In this document: positions 1-7,209 of the stretch, one piece after another
How the letters are laid out: every line of letters starts with the position of its first letter
How positions within the stretch are numbered: the stretch's first letter is position 1
Origin: Dehalococcoidia bacterium
Lineage (GTDB): Bacteria; Chloroflexota; Dehalococcoidia; SM23-28-2
NCBI GenBank assembly: GCA_022866185.1
Contig: JALHUG010000233.1
Coordinates: forward strand, 1-29,690
Direction of reading: 5' to 3'
DNA: 29,690 nt
The notes under the pieces: model-generated
Told to the model about the DNA's origin: nothing
Databases searched by the model: none
What the model saw: the letters and a program-made list of their open reading frames with translations, nothing else
Made by a program: the position numbers and the translations under genes

Positions 1-1
1 C

Positions 2-211
2 ACCGCTGGCATCCTGAACGCCCACAAGCACATGCAGTATTTCAAGGATGACCAGGGCAACCCGATGTGGACGATTCAGAAGGAACGGCCCGACTCGCCG
101 CTGAAGATTGACGCAGCGATGGCTGGCGACCTCTCATGGGAAGCGTACACAGCGGCCATAGCATCAGGGGCCGTGGCTGAAGAGGAAACGGCAGGAGTTA
201 TGTTTGTTTGA
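2..211 (+). CDS. Terminase large subunit, C-terminal end (partial)
   Basis: An open frame enters from the left edge and codes for 69 residues before TGA at 209-211. The reading is TAGILNAHKHMQYFKDDQGN onward, with a late stretch KIDAAMAGDLSWEAYTAAIA. A 'KIDAAxA...' segment close to the C-terminus is typical of phage large terminases, which translocate DNA into the prohead with an N-terminal ATPase and cut it with an RNase H-like nuclease. Neither the ATPase nor the nuclease motifs are in the window, so the call rests on this short tail and on position directly upstream of the portal gene, the usual terminase-portal order. The end overlaps the start of the next small gene. An unrelated protein is possible but unlikely. 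Confidence 0.72.
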   Translation, partial: TAGILNAHKHMQYFKDDQGNPMWTIQKERPDSPLKIDAAMAGDLSWEAYTAAIASGAVAEEETAGVMFV

Positions 212-338
212 CGCCAAGGATGCCCGCGTTCTAGCGCAGGGTATCATCCTGATCGCCGCCTTGCTCGCGGTCGTCGTCATCTGTGCGGCAGGCGCGGGAT
301 TGGCCTGGCGCATCTTCGAGATCATAGGGGGATTCTAA
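204..338 (+). CDS. Small single-span membrane protein, TTG start
   Basis: A 44-residue frame starts at TTG 204 and ends TAA 336-338. An AGGAG ribosome site at 193-197 lies six bases before the TTG, which decides the start; no ATG or GTG is available in this frame. The product begins MFDAKDARVLAQ and then has one hydrophobic run, about residues 14-33 (IILIAALLAVVVICAAGAGL), followed by a short WRIFEIIGGF tail. It overlaps the terminase end by eight bases and stops one base before the portal ATG, so it is translationally coupled within the packaging operon. Function is unknown. Small membrane proteins are common between terminase and portal in some phages, but I do not recognise a family. Confidence 0.6.
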   Translation: MFDAKDARVLAQGIILIAALLAVVVICAAGAGLAWRIFEIIGGF

Positions 339-339
339 G

Positions 340-1878
340 ATGGGGCTCGTCGCAGACACCCTCGGGGGTCTAGTCAGGGCGCAGACCACAACGCCCACGC
401 CGCCCATCAGCGTCCCTTGGCAACAGATGGGTGGTGACCCGCAGCAGGGCTACCTCGGGTACTCTCGGGCCTACATGCGGAACGAGATCGTCTTCGCGGC
501 CATCGAGATGCTGGCGACCTCGGCGGGTGAGCCCCATATCGTCGGTCGGCGCTGGCGCCGCGAGAGTCCCGTCATCAAGGGAAAGATGGACGCCGAGGTT
601 CGGGCCATCATCAAGGCCGAGGAGCATCACCTTCTCTCGTGCGGCGTCCCTATGCGGGATGTATATGCGCGGATGGTCGAGGACGGCTTCTACCTGGACC
701 TGCCGAACCATCCGCTTATCCGGCTGCTCAACAACCCCAACCCCTTCATGTCTCGTGGCCAGATGTGGGGCACCGTCGTTATGGATCGCGCCCTGGCTGG
801 CAACGCCTACCTGCTGAAGGCCCGCGTGCAGGATGGCCCGCTGAAGGGTGCGATCACCGAACTCTGGCGGTTGCGGCCTGACAGGGTGAAGATCATCCCT
901 GACACTGCCACCTTCTGCAAGTACCAGTACACCGTCCCTGGGGTGAAACCCATCACCTATGAGTACAAAGACATAATCCACTTCAAGACGCGGCACCCGC
1001 TCAATGACTACTACGGGATGCCGCCGCTAATGGTGATCGCTAGTCGCATTGATATTGACGACTATATGCGAGGCTTCCTTCAGTCCTTCTTCGAGCGCGG
1101 CGGCACGGGTCCCGGCTCCATCCTGTCGGTGAAGCAGAAGCTGACGCAGGAAGCCAAGGACGAGATCCGCGAGAGGTTCAGGCGGCAGTTCGGCGGCGCC
1201 GGCGGGTATCACGAGATGATGATCTTGGATCAGGCCGAGTCGACCTATCAGCAGATGGGCCTCAACCGTGGCCTGCGTGACGCCCTGCCGAAGGAAATCG
1301 ACGCTGTCCAGGAGGCGCGGATTGCGATGGTGTTCGGAATCCCCGGCTCCATCCTCGGCCTCCTGATTGGGTATGAGTCGAGTTCCTATGCCAACAAGCG
1401 CCAGGATTGGCAGGTATTCTGGGATCTCACGATGACGCCGCTCCTGAGTGACCTAGACGATGTGCTGAACCTTCAACTGGTGCCCGACTTTGGGGCTATA
1501 GACGAGGTTCTGTTCGACCTGAGCGACATCCGGGCACTACAGGAAGACGTGGACAAGATTCACGAACGGCACCGCAAGAACGTGGCGGGCGGCCTAGAGT
1601 CCTGGGAGGAGGGCCGAGAGGCCATCGGCTTTGACCCGAACCCGGCTGAGGGCACGTTCCTGGTGCCATCCAACATGATGATCCTGAAGGCAGGGGCCTT
1701 CGAGATGCCGTCGCCCGCCCCAGCGCCGCCTCCTCCCGCGCTTCCAGAGGGGAAGCCTGTGGCGCTCGTGGACGAGGCGCATTGCCCTTCATGCGGGCGA
1801 TGGGTAGGGCGCAACGTGAACATCGGCGCCATCACCCATTGCCCGAAATGTAACAGGGAGGTCGAAGTAAGAACGTGA
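340..1878 (+). CDS. HK97-type portal protein with C-terminal zinc ribbon
   Basis: The portal forms the dodecameric ring at the capsid vertex through which DNA enters and leaves and where the tail joins. The 512-residue length, the core segment around residues 205-250 (YKDIIHFKTRHPLNDYYGMP followed by the MVIASRIDIDDYM helix) and FFERGGTGPGSILSV match the HK97/SPP1-type portal family, as does LGLLIGYESSSYANKRQ near residue 340. A GGGG stretch (327-330) precedes the ATG. Order terminase-portal-protease-capsid supports the call. Unusually, the C-terminus carries two CxxC knuckles, C482/C485 and C501/C504, after a proline-rich linker (PSPAPAPPPPALPEG), forming an apparent zinc ribbon that classical portals lack. 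Confidence 0.93.
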   Translation: MGLVADTLGGLVRAQTTTPTPPISVPWQQMGGDPQQGYLGYSRAYMRNEIVFAAIEMLATSAGEPHIVGRRWRRESPVIKGKMDAEVRAIIKAEEHHLLSCGVPMRDVYARMVEDGFYLDLPNHPLIRLLNNPNPFMSRGQMWGTVVMDRALAGNAYLLKARVQDGPLKGAITELWRLRPDRVKIIPDTATFCKYQYTVPGVKPITYEYKDIIHFKTRHPLNDYYGMPPLMVIASRIDIDDYMRGFLQSFFERGGTGPGSILSVKQKLTQEAKDEIRERFRRQFGGAGGYHEMMILDQAESTYQQMGLNRGLRDALPKEIDAVQEARIAMVFGIPGSILGLLIGYESSSYANKRQDWQVFWDLTMTPLLSDLDDVLNLQLVPDFGAIDEVLFDLSDIRALQEDVDKIHERHRKNVAGGLESWEEGREAIGFDPNPAEGTFLVPSNMMILKAGAFEMPSPAPAPPPPALPEGKPVALVDEAHCPSCGRWVGRNVNIGAITHCPKCNREVEVRT

Positions 1879-1910
1879 GCTGAATGGCTCCGCGTGAGCT
1901 AGATGGCTCC
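1874..1910 (+). repeat. Short imperfect tandem repeat over the portal stop
   Basis: CGTGAGCTGAATGGCTCC (1874-1891) is repeated as CGTGAGCTAGATGGCTCC (1893-1910), with two mismatches and a 19-base period. It spans the portal stop codon and sits just before a terminator-like hairpin. It looks like a small slippage duplication. No function is evident. Confidence 0.6.
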
Positions 1911-1918
1911 CTAGAGGG

Positions 1919-1940
1919 CGCCCCGACGGGGCGTTTTTCT
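1919..1940 (+). terminator. Intrinsic terminator-like hairpin between portal and protease
   Basis: CGCCCC (1919-1924), loop GAC, GGGGCG (1928-1933) form a perfect 6-bp GC stem followed at once by TTTTTCTTT. This is the classic form of a Rho-independent terminator on the + strand. It lies inside the head operon, so it probably attenuates rather than ends transcription, unless antiterminated. It ends 22 bases before the protease start codon. Confidence 0.75.
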
Positions 1941-1961
1941 TTGCCCCAGAAGGAGGGGCCT

Positions 1962-2960
1962 ATGAACCGAACATGGTACGAAATCCGTGATGCAGCCGAT
2001 GGCGCAGCCGAAGTGCTGCTCTATGACGAGATCGGCTCGTGGGGTATTACCGCCGCCGAGTTCGTCAAGGACCTACGGGGCATCAAGGCCAACACCATCA
2101 ACCTGCGTGTGAACTCCCCTGGCGGAGACGTGTTTGATGGCGTGGCCATCTACAACAGTCTGAAGAGTCACAAGGCTGCGGTCAACGTCGTCGTGGAGGG
2201 TCTAGCGGCCTCCAGCGCCTCGTTCATCACCCAGGCTGGCGACACGGTTCTGATGGCGGCAGGCTCGACCATGATGATTCACGAGCCGCATGGCCTAACG
2301 ATGGGTGATGCTGGGGATATGGCGAAGATGGCTGAGACCCTGGACAAGATGGGCGATACCATCGCAAGCCTCTATGCCGGTCGCGCCGGCGGAACTGAGG
2401 CTGAGTGGCGAGATCGAATGCGGGCTGAGACTTGGTATCGAGCACAGGAGGCGGTCACCGCTAACCTGGCCGATGGCCTAGTGCAGACGGCACAGGCCCG
2501 GAACCAGATGGGCATATTCAACCTGTCACAGTTCAGGAACGTGCCGGACTGGGTGCCGCAGGCGGCCGATTCCTCCATTCAGAACCCTTACCCCAATGAA
2601 CACGCCTGCCGCCTACGCGATCCCGGCGACTTCCAGCCGGACAGCTTTCGGCGGACAAGCCGGGACCATGAGGGCAAGCGGTACGACGTGATCATGGGGC
2701 GGCCAAAGGGCGAGAGCACGATGGCCGAACAAGCCTACCGCTATCCGAAGGACACCTGGGATGCCGGCCTCGCCCGCTCCCACTGCGAGGATCACGACGG
2801 TTCCTTTGAGGCGGCCAGCGGCGACCAGGCTGATGCCCCACCGTCGCCTCTTATGGAGGCGGTGAAGGAGGGCGTGGCCGCGGTCGTCAAGAAGCCCGGC
2901 CTGCCCCCCTTCGACTTTAAGCAAGCAGTGAAAGCGGGCACCGCCCGCGAAGGAGAATAA
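1962..2960 (+). CDS. ClpP-type head maturation protease with C-terminal extension
   Basis: This 332-residue protein is an S14 (ClpP-fold) serine protease, used by many HK97-like phages in place of the U35 prohead protease to trim the capsid scaffold domain. Visible ClpP hallmarks are NSPGGDVFDG (51-60), GLAASSASF (80-88) with S84 as nucleophile, MIHEPHG (105-111) with H107, and EAVTANLADGL (163-173) with D171. I chose ATG 1962 because AAGGAGG lies about five bases upstream; a longer in-frame start at 1884 would run through the terminator hairpin. Residues about 205-332 form an extra domain with HACRLRDPGDFQPDSF, YRYPKDTWDAGLARSHCEDH and a basic tail, a module recurring in phage protease and portal proteins whose job is unclear. 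Confidence 0.92.
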   Translation: MNRTWYEIRDAADGAAEVLLYDEIGSWGITAAEFVKDLRGIKANTINLRVNSPGGDVFDGVAIYNSLKSHKAAVNVVVEGLAASSASFITQAGDTVLMAAGSTMMIHEPHGLTMGDAGDMAKMAETLDKMGDTIASLYAGRAGGTEAEWRDRMRAETWYRAQEAVTANLADGLVQTAQARNQMGIFNLSQFRNVPDWVPQAADSSIQNPYPNEHACRLRDPGDFQPDSFRRTSRDHEGKRYDVIMGRPKGESTMAEQAYRYPKDTWDAGLARSHCEDHDGSFEAASGDQADAPPSPLMEAVKEGVAAVVKKPGLPPFDFKQAVKAGTAREGE

Positions 2961-2962
2961 AC

Positions 2963-4342
2963 GTGGCTAAGATTGCTATCCCCGAAACATCCGAGGAACT
3001 GGAGGAACTGCTCGGCGATGTCAAGCGCGTCGAGCAGTACATCACAGCCGGCCAGTTTCCCGACGTTATCAAGGCGTATGCCAGGGCCACGGATGACCGT
3101 GGCAAGCTCGCCGAGATCGTGAAGGAGTCCATTGACGCGGCCTTTGCGGGCCAGGACGCCCTGAAGACTACCGTCGAAGAGACGGTCAAGGCGGCTATGG
3201 AGAAGACCCTGGGCGAGTACGGCGTCAACCGGCCTAGCATGGCCGACAGCGTGGGGCGGGACGCAGCCGAGCACGGTGCGGCCTACAACCGGCATGCCAT
3301 CGGCGCCCACCTGGATAAGGAGTTCACCTCGACTGCCGACTTCCTGATCTCCATCTGGCACCAGAACCAGGCAGGGCAGGACAGGTGGCGGAAGATCCGC
3401 AACGACTACTCCAGCATCGACCCCGCCGCTGGCGGCTTCTTGGTGCCGGAGATTCTGCGATCCGAACTTCTGCGGCTTGCCCTCGAAAGTTCGGTGGTTC
3501 GGCCCCGCGCGCGGGTTATCCCGATGGACTCGGCCCGCGTGCCCTTCCCGGCCATCGACACCACTAGCCACGCCTCCAGCGTCTTCGGTGGCATCACGGC
3601 TACCTGGACAGAGGAGGGCGGAACCCTCAACGAGACCGAGGCTCGCTTCGGGCGCGTGGTCTTGCAGGCTGCCAAACTGGCGACCCATTGCGACGTGCCG
3701 AACGAGCTGCTGACGGACAGCATCGTTTCCTTCGCTGCCCTGATCGAGCAGCTTCTACCGGAGGCCATCGCCTGGTATGAGGACACCGCATTCCTGACGG
3801 GCTCTGGCGTCGGTCAGCCCCTAGGTGTCCTCAACTCGGCTGCTCTGGTCTCAGTGACCAAGGAGACGAACCAAGTCGCCGACACGATTGTCTGGGAGAA
3901 TCTCGTCAAGATGTACTCACGGATGCTGCCGGGCTCCCTGGGCCGTGCGGTCTGGGTTGCCAACAACGACTGCTTCCCCGAGCTGGCGACGATGGCTCTC
4001 TCGGTCGGCACAGGTGGTTCGGCTATCTGGATGAACAACGGTGTCAATGGGCCGCCTGCTACGATCCTGGGGCGCCCTGTCATCTTGACAGAGAAGGTTC
4101 CGACCATCGGTGGGGCCGGTAGCGGTAAGGACATCTCGTTCATCGACTTCGGCTACTACCTGATCGGCGATCGCCAGCAGATGCGGGCGGAGTCGAGTAT
4201 TCACGCCAAGTTCACCACCGACCTGACGACCTACCGGGTCATCGAGCGCGTGGACGGGCGCGGCTGGCTCCTGAGCGCACTCACGCCGGCCAATTCAAGC
4301 AATACCCTGAGCCCATTCGTGACCTTGGGTGAGAGGGGCTAA
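2963..4342 (+). CDS. HK97-fold major capsid protein
   Basis: The 459-residue product builds the icosahedral shell. Residues 1 to about 130 are charged and helical (SEELEELLGDVKRVEQYI), matching the delta or scaffold domain normally removed by the protease upstream. The HK97 core then starts with SIDPAAGGFLVPEILRSELL, IPMDSARVPFPAID and TATWTEEGGTLNETEARFG, all hallmarks of the phage capsid family, and continues with DVPNELLTDS. The start is GTG 2963, with AAGGAG at 2950-2955, two bases after the protease stop. The length fits a capsid protein that keeps its own scaffold. Two stable hairpins follow the stop codon and may set mRNA levels for this abundant protein. Confidence 0.95.
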   Translation: MAKIAIPETSEELEELLGDVKRVEQYITAGQFPDVIKAYARATDDRGKLAEIVKESIDAAFAGQDALKTTVEETVKAAMEKTLGEYGVNRPSMADSVGRDAAEHGAAYNRHAIGAHLDKEFTSTADFLISIWHQNQAGQDRWRKIRNDYSSIDPAAGGFLVPEILRSELLRLALESSVVRPRARVIPMDSARVPFPAIDTTSHASSVFGGITATWTEEGGTLNETEARFGRVVLQAAKLATHCDVPNELLTDSIVSFAALIEQLLPEAIAWYEDTAFLTGSGVGQPLGVLNSAALVSVTKETNQVADTIVWENLVKMYSRMLPGSLGRAVWVANNDCFPELATMALSVGTGGSAIWMNNGVNGPPATILGRPVILTEKVPTIGGAGSGKDISFIDFGYYLIGDRQQMRAESSIHAKFTTDLTTYRVIERVDGRGWLLSALTPANSSNTLSPFVTLGERG

Positions 4343-4355
4343 GAGAATATAGCCA

Positions 4356-4420
4356 GCCTGGGCGGGCATTAACCCCCCCGCCCAGGCCAAGACCTAGAGG
4401 GCATTAACACCCCCTCTAGG
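4356..4420 (+). promoter_or_regulatory. Twin stem-loops after the capsid gene
   Basis: Hairpin A is GCCTGGGCGGG (4356-4366) paired with CCCGCCCAGGC (4377-4387), 11 perfect pairs. Hairpin B is CCTAGAGGG (4393-4401) paired with CCCTCTAGG (4412-4420), 9 perfect pairs. The stems differ in sequence, but both have ten-base loops that are nearly identical: CATTAACCCC and CATTAACACC. Neither is followed by a T-run, so they are not ordinary intrinsic terminators. They could protect the 3' end of the capsid mRNA, cause partial termination, or bind a protein. Confidence 0.8.
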
Positions 4421-4442
4421 ACGGGCGAAAGGACAACAGAAT

Positions 4443-4979
4443 ATGGCAGCATCAATCTTGAGCGGACTAGGCAAGGACTTCGATCTCAGCCCATGTTCGG
4501 TGCCGGTAGATTCGCAGAGTACCGCGAACAGCGCGACTACTGGCCTCCGAATCAGTATGCAGAACTGCCGCGGGATCGGCGTTCTCATCATGAAGTCAAC
4601 GAGCGCGGGCACGGACTATCTGGTCCCAGTCCTCTCCGAGTGTACCGCCTACACGGGCGGGACGACGACGGCCTTGGCGTGCATCACCAAATACTGGTAC
4701 AAGACCCAGGCTACTGTCGGTGGCGACGAGTCCTGGGTCGCAGTCACACAGGTTGCGGGCAGTACGTTCACCACGGCGGCCCTCCAGGGGATGTACTACT
4801 TCGAGGTTGTGGCCGACCAACTGTCGGATGGCTACACCCACATTCTGGTCACCATTCCCGACTCTGGTGGGGGTGGCACGCAGCCCATAGCCGTGCTATA
4901 CATCCCCTTCGGCCTGAAGACGCAGCGCATCCCGAGCAACATGCCCAACTGGCTGAACCCAGGCGCGGCGAACGTATAG
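4443..4979 (+). CDS. Structural protein, first of two paralogues after the capsid gene
   Basis: This 178-residue protein has no family that I recognise. It shares clear blocks with the next gene: LGKDFD at the N-terminus, TAYTGGTT in the middle and the exact string DQLSDGYTHI near residue 128, so the two are tandem paralogues. The sequence is rich in Thr, Gly and beta-forming residues and has no membrane segment. Position immediately downstream of the major capsid gene suggests a capsid decoration or minor head protein. A purine-rich GAAAGGA (4427-4433) serves as ribosome site for ATG 4443. The transcript upstream carries the twin hairpins. Confidence 0.75.
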   Translation: MAASILSGLGKDFDLSPCSVPVDSQSTANSATTGLRISMQNCRGIGVLIMKSTSAGTDYLVPVLSECTAYTGGTTTALACITKYWYKTQATVGGDESWVAVTQVAGSTFTTAALQGMYYFEVVADQLSDGYTHILVTIPDSGGGGTQPIAVLYIPFGLKTQRIPSNMPNWLNPGAANV

Positions 4980-4988
4980 GGGGATGAG

Positions 4989-5516
4989 ATGACGACAAGA
5001 GCAATCTCTCTAGGCAAGGACTTCGATATCGTCTGGTGTACTGGGGGCGATTTCGTGGTGGGACCCCTCACGGGGAATCGCATCTGTATGAAGAACTACT
5101 CTCACGTTACCTTTGTCCTTGCCTCCCTCGCCGGGAATGGCACCACGGATGACGTAACCGTTGACCTTCAGCAGTACACGGCCTACACCGGCGGCACGAC
5201 GGCCGATCTGGATATCGTGACGACCTATTACATCCGGGGCGAGACCACGCTGGATGGGAATGAGGACTGGACCAAGACGACCCAGACCGAGGCGTCGGAG
5301 ATCACGGCCATTGCGGGTACTCAGGAACTCCAAAACCTGCTCATCATTGAGGTGCATCGTGACCAGTTGAGCGATGGCTATACCCACATCGGGCTGAATG
5401 CACTGGACTTTGGCAGTACGGATGTCAAGTACGGGGTCATCATCGCTATCTGTCACCTGCTGACCCCACGAGACCCGCAAATCCTGCCCTATGCCCTGAC
5501 GGGGGCTAACCCATAG
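4989..5516 (+). CDS. Structural protein, second paralogue
   Basis: The 175-residue product is a diverged duplicate of its upstream neighbour: SLGKDFD at the start, TAYTGGTTADLDIVTTYYIR, NEDWTKTTQ and DQLSDGYTHIGL align in order and spacing. The family is not one I recognise. A GGGGGATGAG purine run just before ATG 4989 serves as the ribosome site. The gene ends in TAG. The copies are far more diverged than a recent duplication, so each has probably been kept for its own role, for example at different sites on the capsid lattice. That role is inferred from position only. Confidence 0.75.
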   Translation: MTTRAISLGKDFDIVWCTGGDFVVGPLTGNRICMKNYSHVTFVLASLAGNGTTDDVTVDLQQYTAYTGGTTADLDIVTTYYIRGETTLDGNEDWTKTTQTEASEITAIAGTQELQNLLIIEVHRDQLSDGYTHIGLNALDFGSTDVKYGVIIAICHLLTPRDPQILPYALTGANP

Positions 5517-5528
5517 GAGGTTGAATAG

Positions 5529-5828
5529 ATGGTCGACATAGAGGCTGCGCGGACCGAAATCCAAAAGGTCGTCTCGCTACTCGTGAACCGCTTTGGCCAT
5601 GAGGAGGATGTATTTAAGTACCTCAGCCTGGCACTCGACCATCTACGGGAGTCACCTCCTCGACTGGCGGTGGCCGCCATCGAAGCCGAACCAGAAACGG
5701 TAGAGGTGGCGGTCACCACCGAACCAGAAGCGGTAGAACTAACGCCCGCCGCCGAATTAGAGGAGATACCAGCGGCCCCCGAGCCGCAGAAGCCAGTGAG
5801 AAAGGTGCCGCGAAAGCGTCGGCGCTAA
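5529..5828 (+). CDS. Small protein with acidic linker and basic tail
   Basis: The 99-residue protein has three parts: a helical N-terminus of about 45 residues (ARTEIQKVVSLLVNRFGHEE and YLSLALDHLRESP), a low-complexity Glu/Pro/Ala/Val linker (about 50-85), and a strongly basic end KPVRKVPRKRRR. AGGAGG (5516-5521) precedes ATG 5529 by seven bases. The basic tail could bind DNA or another acidic partner. No family is recognised. Location between capsid-associated genes suggests a minor head protein or assembly factor, but this is inference. Confidence 0.7.
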   Translation: MVDIEAARTEIQKVVSLLVNRFGHEEDVFKYLSLALDHLRESPPRLAVAAIEAEPETVEVAVTTEPEAVELTPAAELEEIPAAPEPQKPVRKVPRKRRR

Positions 5829-5832
5829 TAGC

Positions 5833-5852
5833 CTGGTGGAACCAACCACCGG
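5833..5852 (+). other. Intergenic stem-loop
   Basis: CTGGTGG (5833-5839) can pair with CCACCGG (5846-5852) around the loop AACCAA, giving seven pairs including one G-U. It lies just after a stop codon and has no T-run. It resembles the post-capsid hairpins in position but not in loop sequence. Probable mRNA-level role. Confidence 0.45.
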
Positions 5853-5871
5853 ATAAAACAGGAGGCATCAA

Positions 5872-6312
5872 ATGAGCATGGCTCTGGTGAAGAGCATCTG
5901 GGAAAGCGGTGTCCTCCGCTTTCGCAATAGGGGCACACTGACGCCAATCATCACGTTCGGGACGCTCCGGCTTCATGAATACCTCGTAGTCACCGACGTT
6001 GACAGCCGAAATGCCGCGCCAACGGCGGCGCAGTTTCTTGGCGGGATTATCACCCACAATTCGAAGACGGGAGCGGGCACGCTCACGGTGCCGACGGGGG
6101 CACTACTTGATGCGGCAGTACCCGGCCTGGCCATAGGTGAAACGGTCACGTGCTACTACATCAACCGGGGCGACCAGGCCGTCACGGTTACGGCGGCATC
6201 TGGAATAACCGTAGCGACTGCTACCCAGACAATCGTCCAGTATGAGGCGGCACTCCTTATCTTCCTGAAGACGGCGGCTGACACGTTCGTCTGCTACCAC
6301 ATAGGAGCGTGA
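5872..6312 (+). CDS. Tandem surface paralogue 1 of 3
   Basis: First of three adjacent paralogues of 146-148 residues. Shared features are a start of the form MA(L/F)SLIKS, the block SxWExGVLRFRNxxTxTPI, xxGTLRLHxYLVxTDxD, a central (V/I)xCYYxNxG segment, and the C-terminal YxIGA. ATG 5872 is chosen because it gives exactly the same N-terminal length as the other copies; AGGAGG lies upstream at 5860-5865. Composition is beta-rich with no membrane helix or cysteine pattern. The family is not recognised. Position between head genes and the connector set suggests repeated capsid decoration or head-fibre subunits. Confidence 0.78.
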   Translation: MSMALVKSIWESGVLRFRNRGTLTPIITFGTLRLHEYLVVTDVDSRNAAPTAAQFLGGIITHNSKTGAGTLTVPTGALLDAAVPGLAIGETVTCYYINRGDQAVTVTAASGITVATATQTIVQYEAALLIFLKTAADTFVCYHIGA

Positions 6313-6315
6313 GAC

Positions 6316-6756
6316 ATGGCTTTCAGTTTGATCAAGAGCATCTGGGAAAGCGGCGTGCTGCGCTTCAGGAATAAGGCTACACGGACACCAATAGCAACGC
6401 TTGGAACATTGCGCCTGCACCCATACCTGACCGTCACCAATGTTGACGCTCAGGATAACACGCTCTCCGCAGCGCAGATTGCTGGCGGCATCGTCGTCCA
6501 TACGTCGGAGACGGGTGGTGGCACTGTTACGCTCGATACGGCCGCCAACATCATCGCGGCGTTCCCCGGCATCGGAACCGGCGATAGCGTCAAGTGCTAC
6601 TACGTCAATGATGGGACCGAGATATTGACCCTGGCTACGGCGACAGGCACCACCATCTTTGACGCGGGGCAGACCATTGCCGCAAACGAGGCGGCTATCT
6701 TGGTGATCCTGGTGACCTCAAGCACGACGGTGACTGTCTACTCGATAGGAGCGTGA
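6316..6756 (+). CDS. Tandem surface paralogue 2 of 3
   Basis: This 146-residue copy is close to both neighbours (MAFSLIKSIWESGVLRFRNK at the start, VYSIGA at the end). The ribosome site AGGAG (6303-6307) lies within the last codons of the preceding copy, and the junction ATAGGAGCGTGAGACATG recurs almost exactly at the next two gene boundaries, so translation is tightly coupled. DNA identity is highest in the first 60 bases. A decoration or head-fibre role is inferred from position; no catalytic motif is visible. Confidence 0.78.
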   Translation: MAFSLIKSIWESGVLRFRNKATRTPIATLGTLRLHPYLTVTNVDAQDNTLSAAQIAGGIVVHTSETGGGTVTLDTAANIIAAFPGIGTGDSVKCYYVNDGTEILTLATATGTTIFDAGQTIAANEAAILVILVTSSTTVTVYSIGA

Positions 6757-6759
6757 CAC

Positions 6760-7206
6760 ATGGCTCTTAGCTTAATCAAAAGTGTATGGGAAGGCGGGGT
6801 CCTACGATTCCGCAACAAGGCTACCGGAACGCCAATAGCGACCATCGGCACGCTCCGATTGCATGAGTACCTCGTGAACACGGACATCGACGCCCAGAAT
6901 GGCACGCTCCTGGCAGCCTACTTGGCTGGCGGGCTCGTTACGCATACGTCTACGGGTGCCGGCGGAACGCTGACTTTCGATACCGCAGCGAACATCATCG
7001 CGGCCTTCCCTGGCCTAGCCATCGGCGACGCCGTTGAATGCTATCTGGTCAATGATGGCAACCAGACCGTGACACTGGCGCAGGATGTCGGGAACACGAC
7101 AACGATTGCCGATACCGGGCAGACTCTAGCGACCAAGGAATCCTGCCTGTTACTTATCCTCATGACGGCTGCCGCCACCGTCACCGTCTATGCGATAGGA
7201 GCGTGA
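6760..7206 (+). CDS. Tandem surface paralogue 3 of 3
   Basis: The 148-residue copy begins MALSLIKSVWEGGVLRFRNK and ends VYAIGA. It shares with copy 2 the stretch FDTAANIIAAFPG (copy 2 has LDTAANIIAAFPG), so copies 2 and 3 are closer to each other than to copy 1. The same junction motif, ATAGGAGCGTGA, follows it and supplies the ribosome site of the LamG-like gene. Keeping three versions suggests either a hetero-oligomeric surface layer or antigenic variation of a receptor-facing protein. The biochemical role is unknown. Confidence 0.78.
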   Translation: MALSLIKSVWEGGVLRFRNKATGTPIATIGTLRLHEYLVNTDIDAQNGTLLAAYLAGGLVTHTSTGAGGTLTFDTAANIIAAFPGLAIGDAVECYLVNDGNQTVTLAQDVGNTTTIADTGQTLATKESCLLLILMTAAATVTVYAIGA

Positions 7207-7209
7207 GCC

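Noticed and set aside
1884..1961. Longer in-frame start for the protease at ATG 1884
   Set aside because: It would translate through the terminator hairpin and the GC repeats; AAGGAGG at 1949-1955 clearly serves ATG 1962, whose product begins like other ClpP-type proteases.
2792..3688. Long open frame on the minus strand opposite protease and capsid genes
   Set aside because: It lies wholly opposite two confident genes; its composition (Arg/Gly/His/Pro) is what GC-rich antisense reading gives, and no ribosome site or domain is visible.
4356..4420. The twin hairpins as Rho-independent terminators
   Set aside because: Neither stem is followed by a T-run; bases after hairpin B are GACGGGCGAAAGG, a ribosome-site region.
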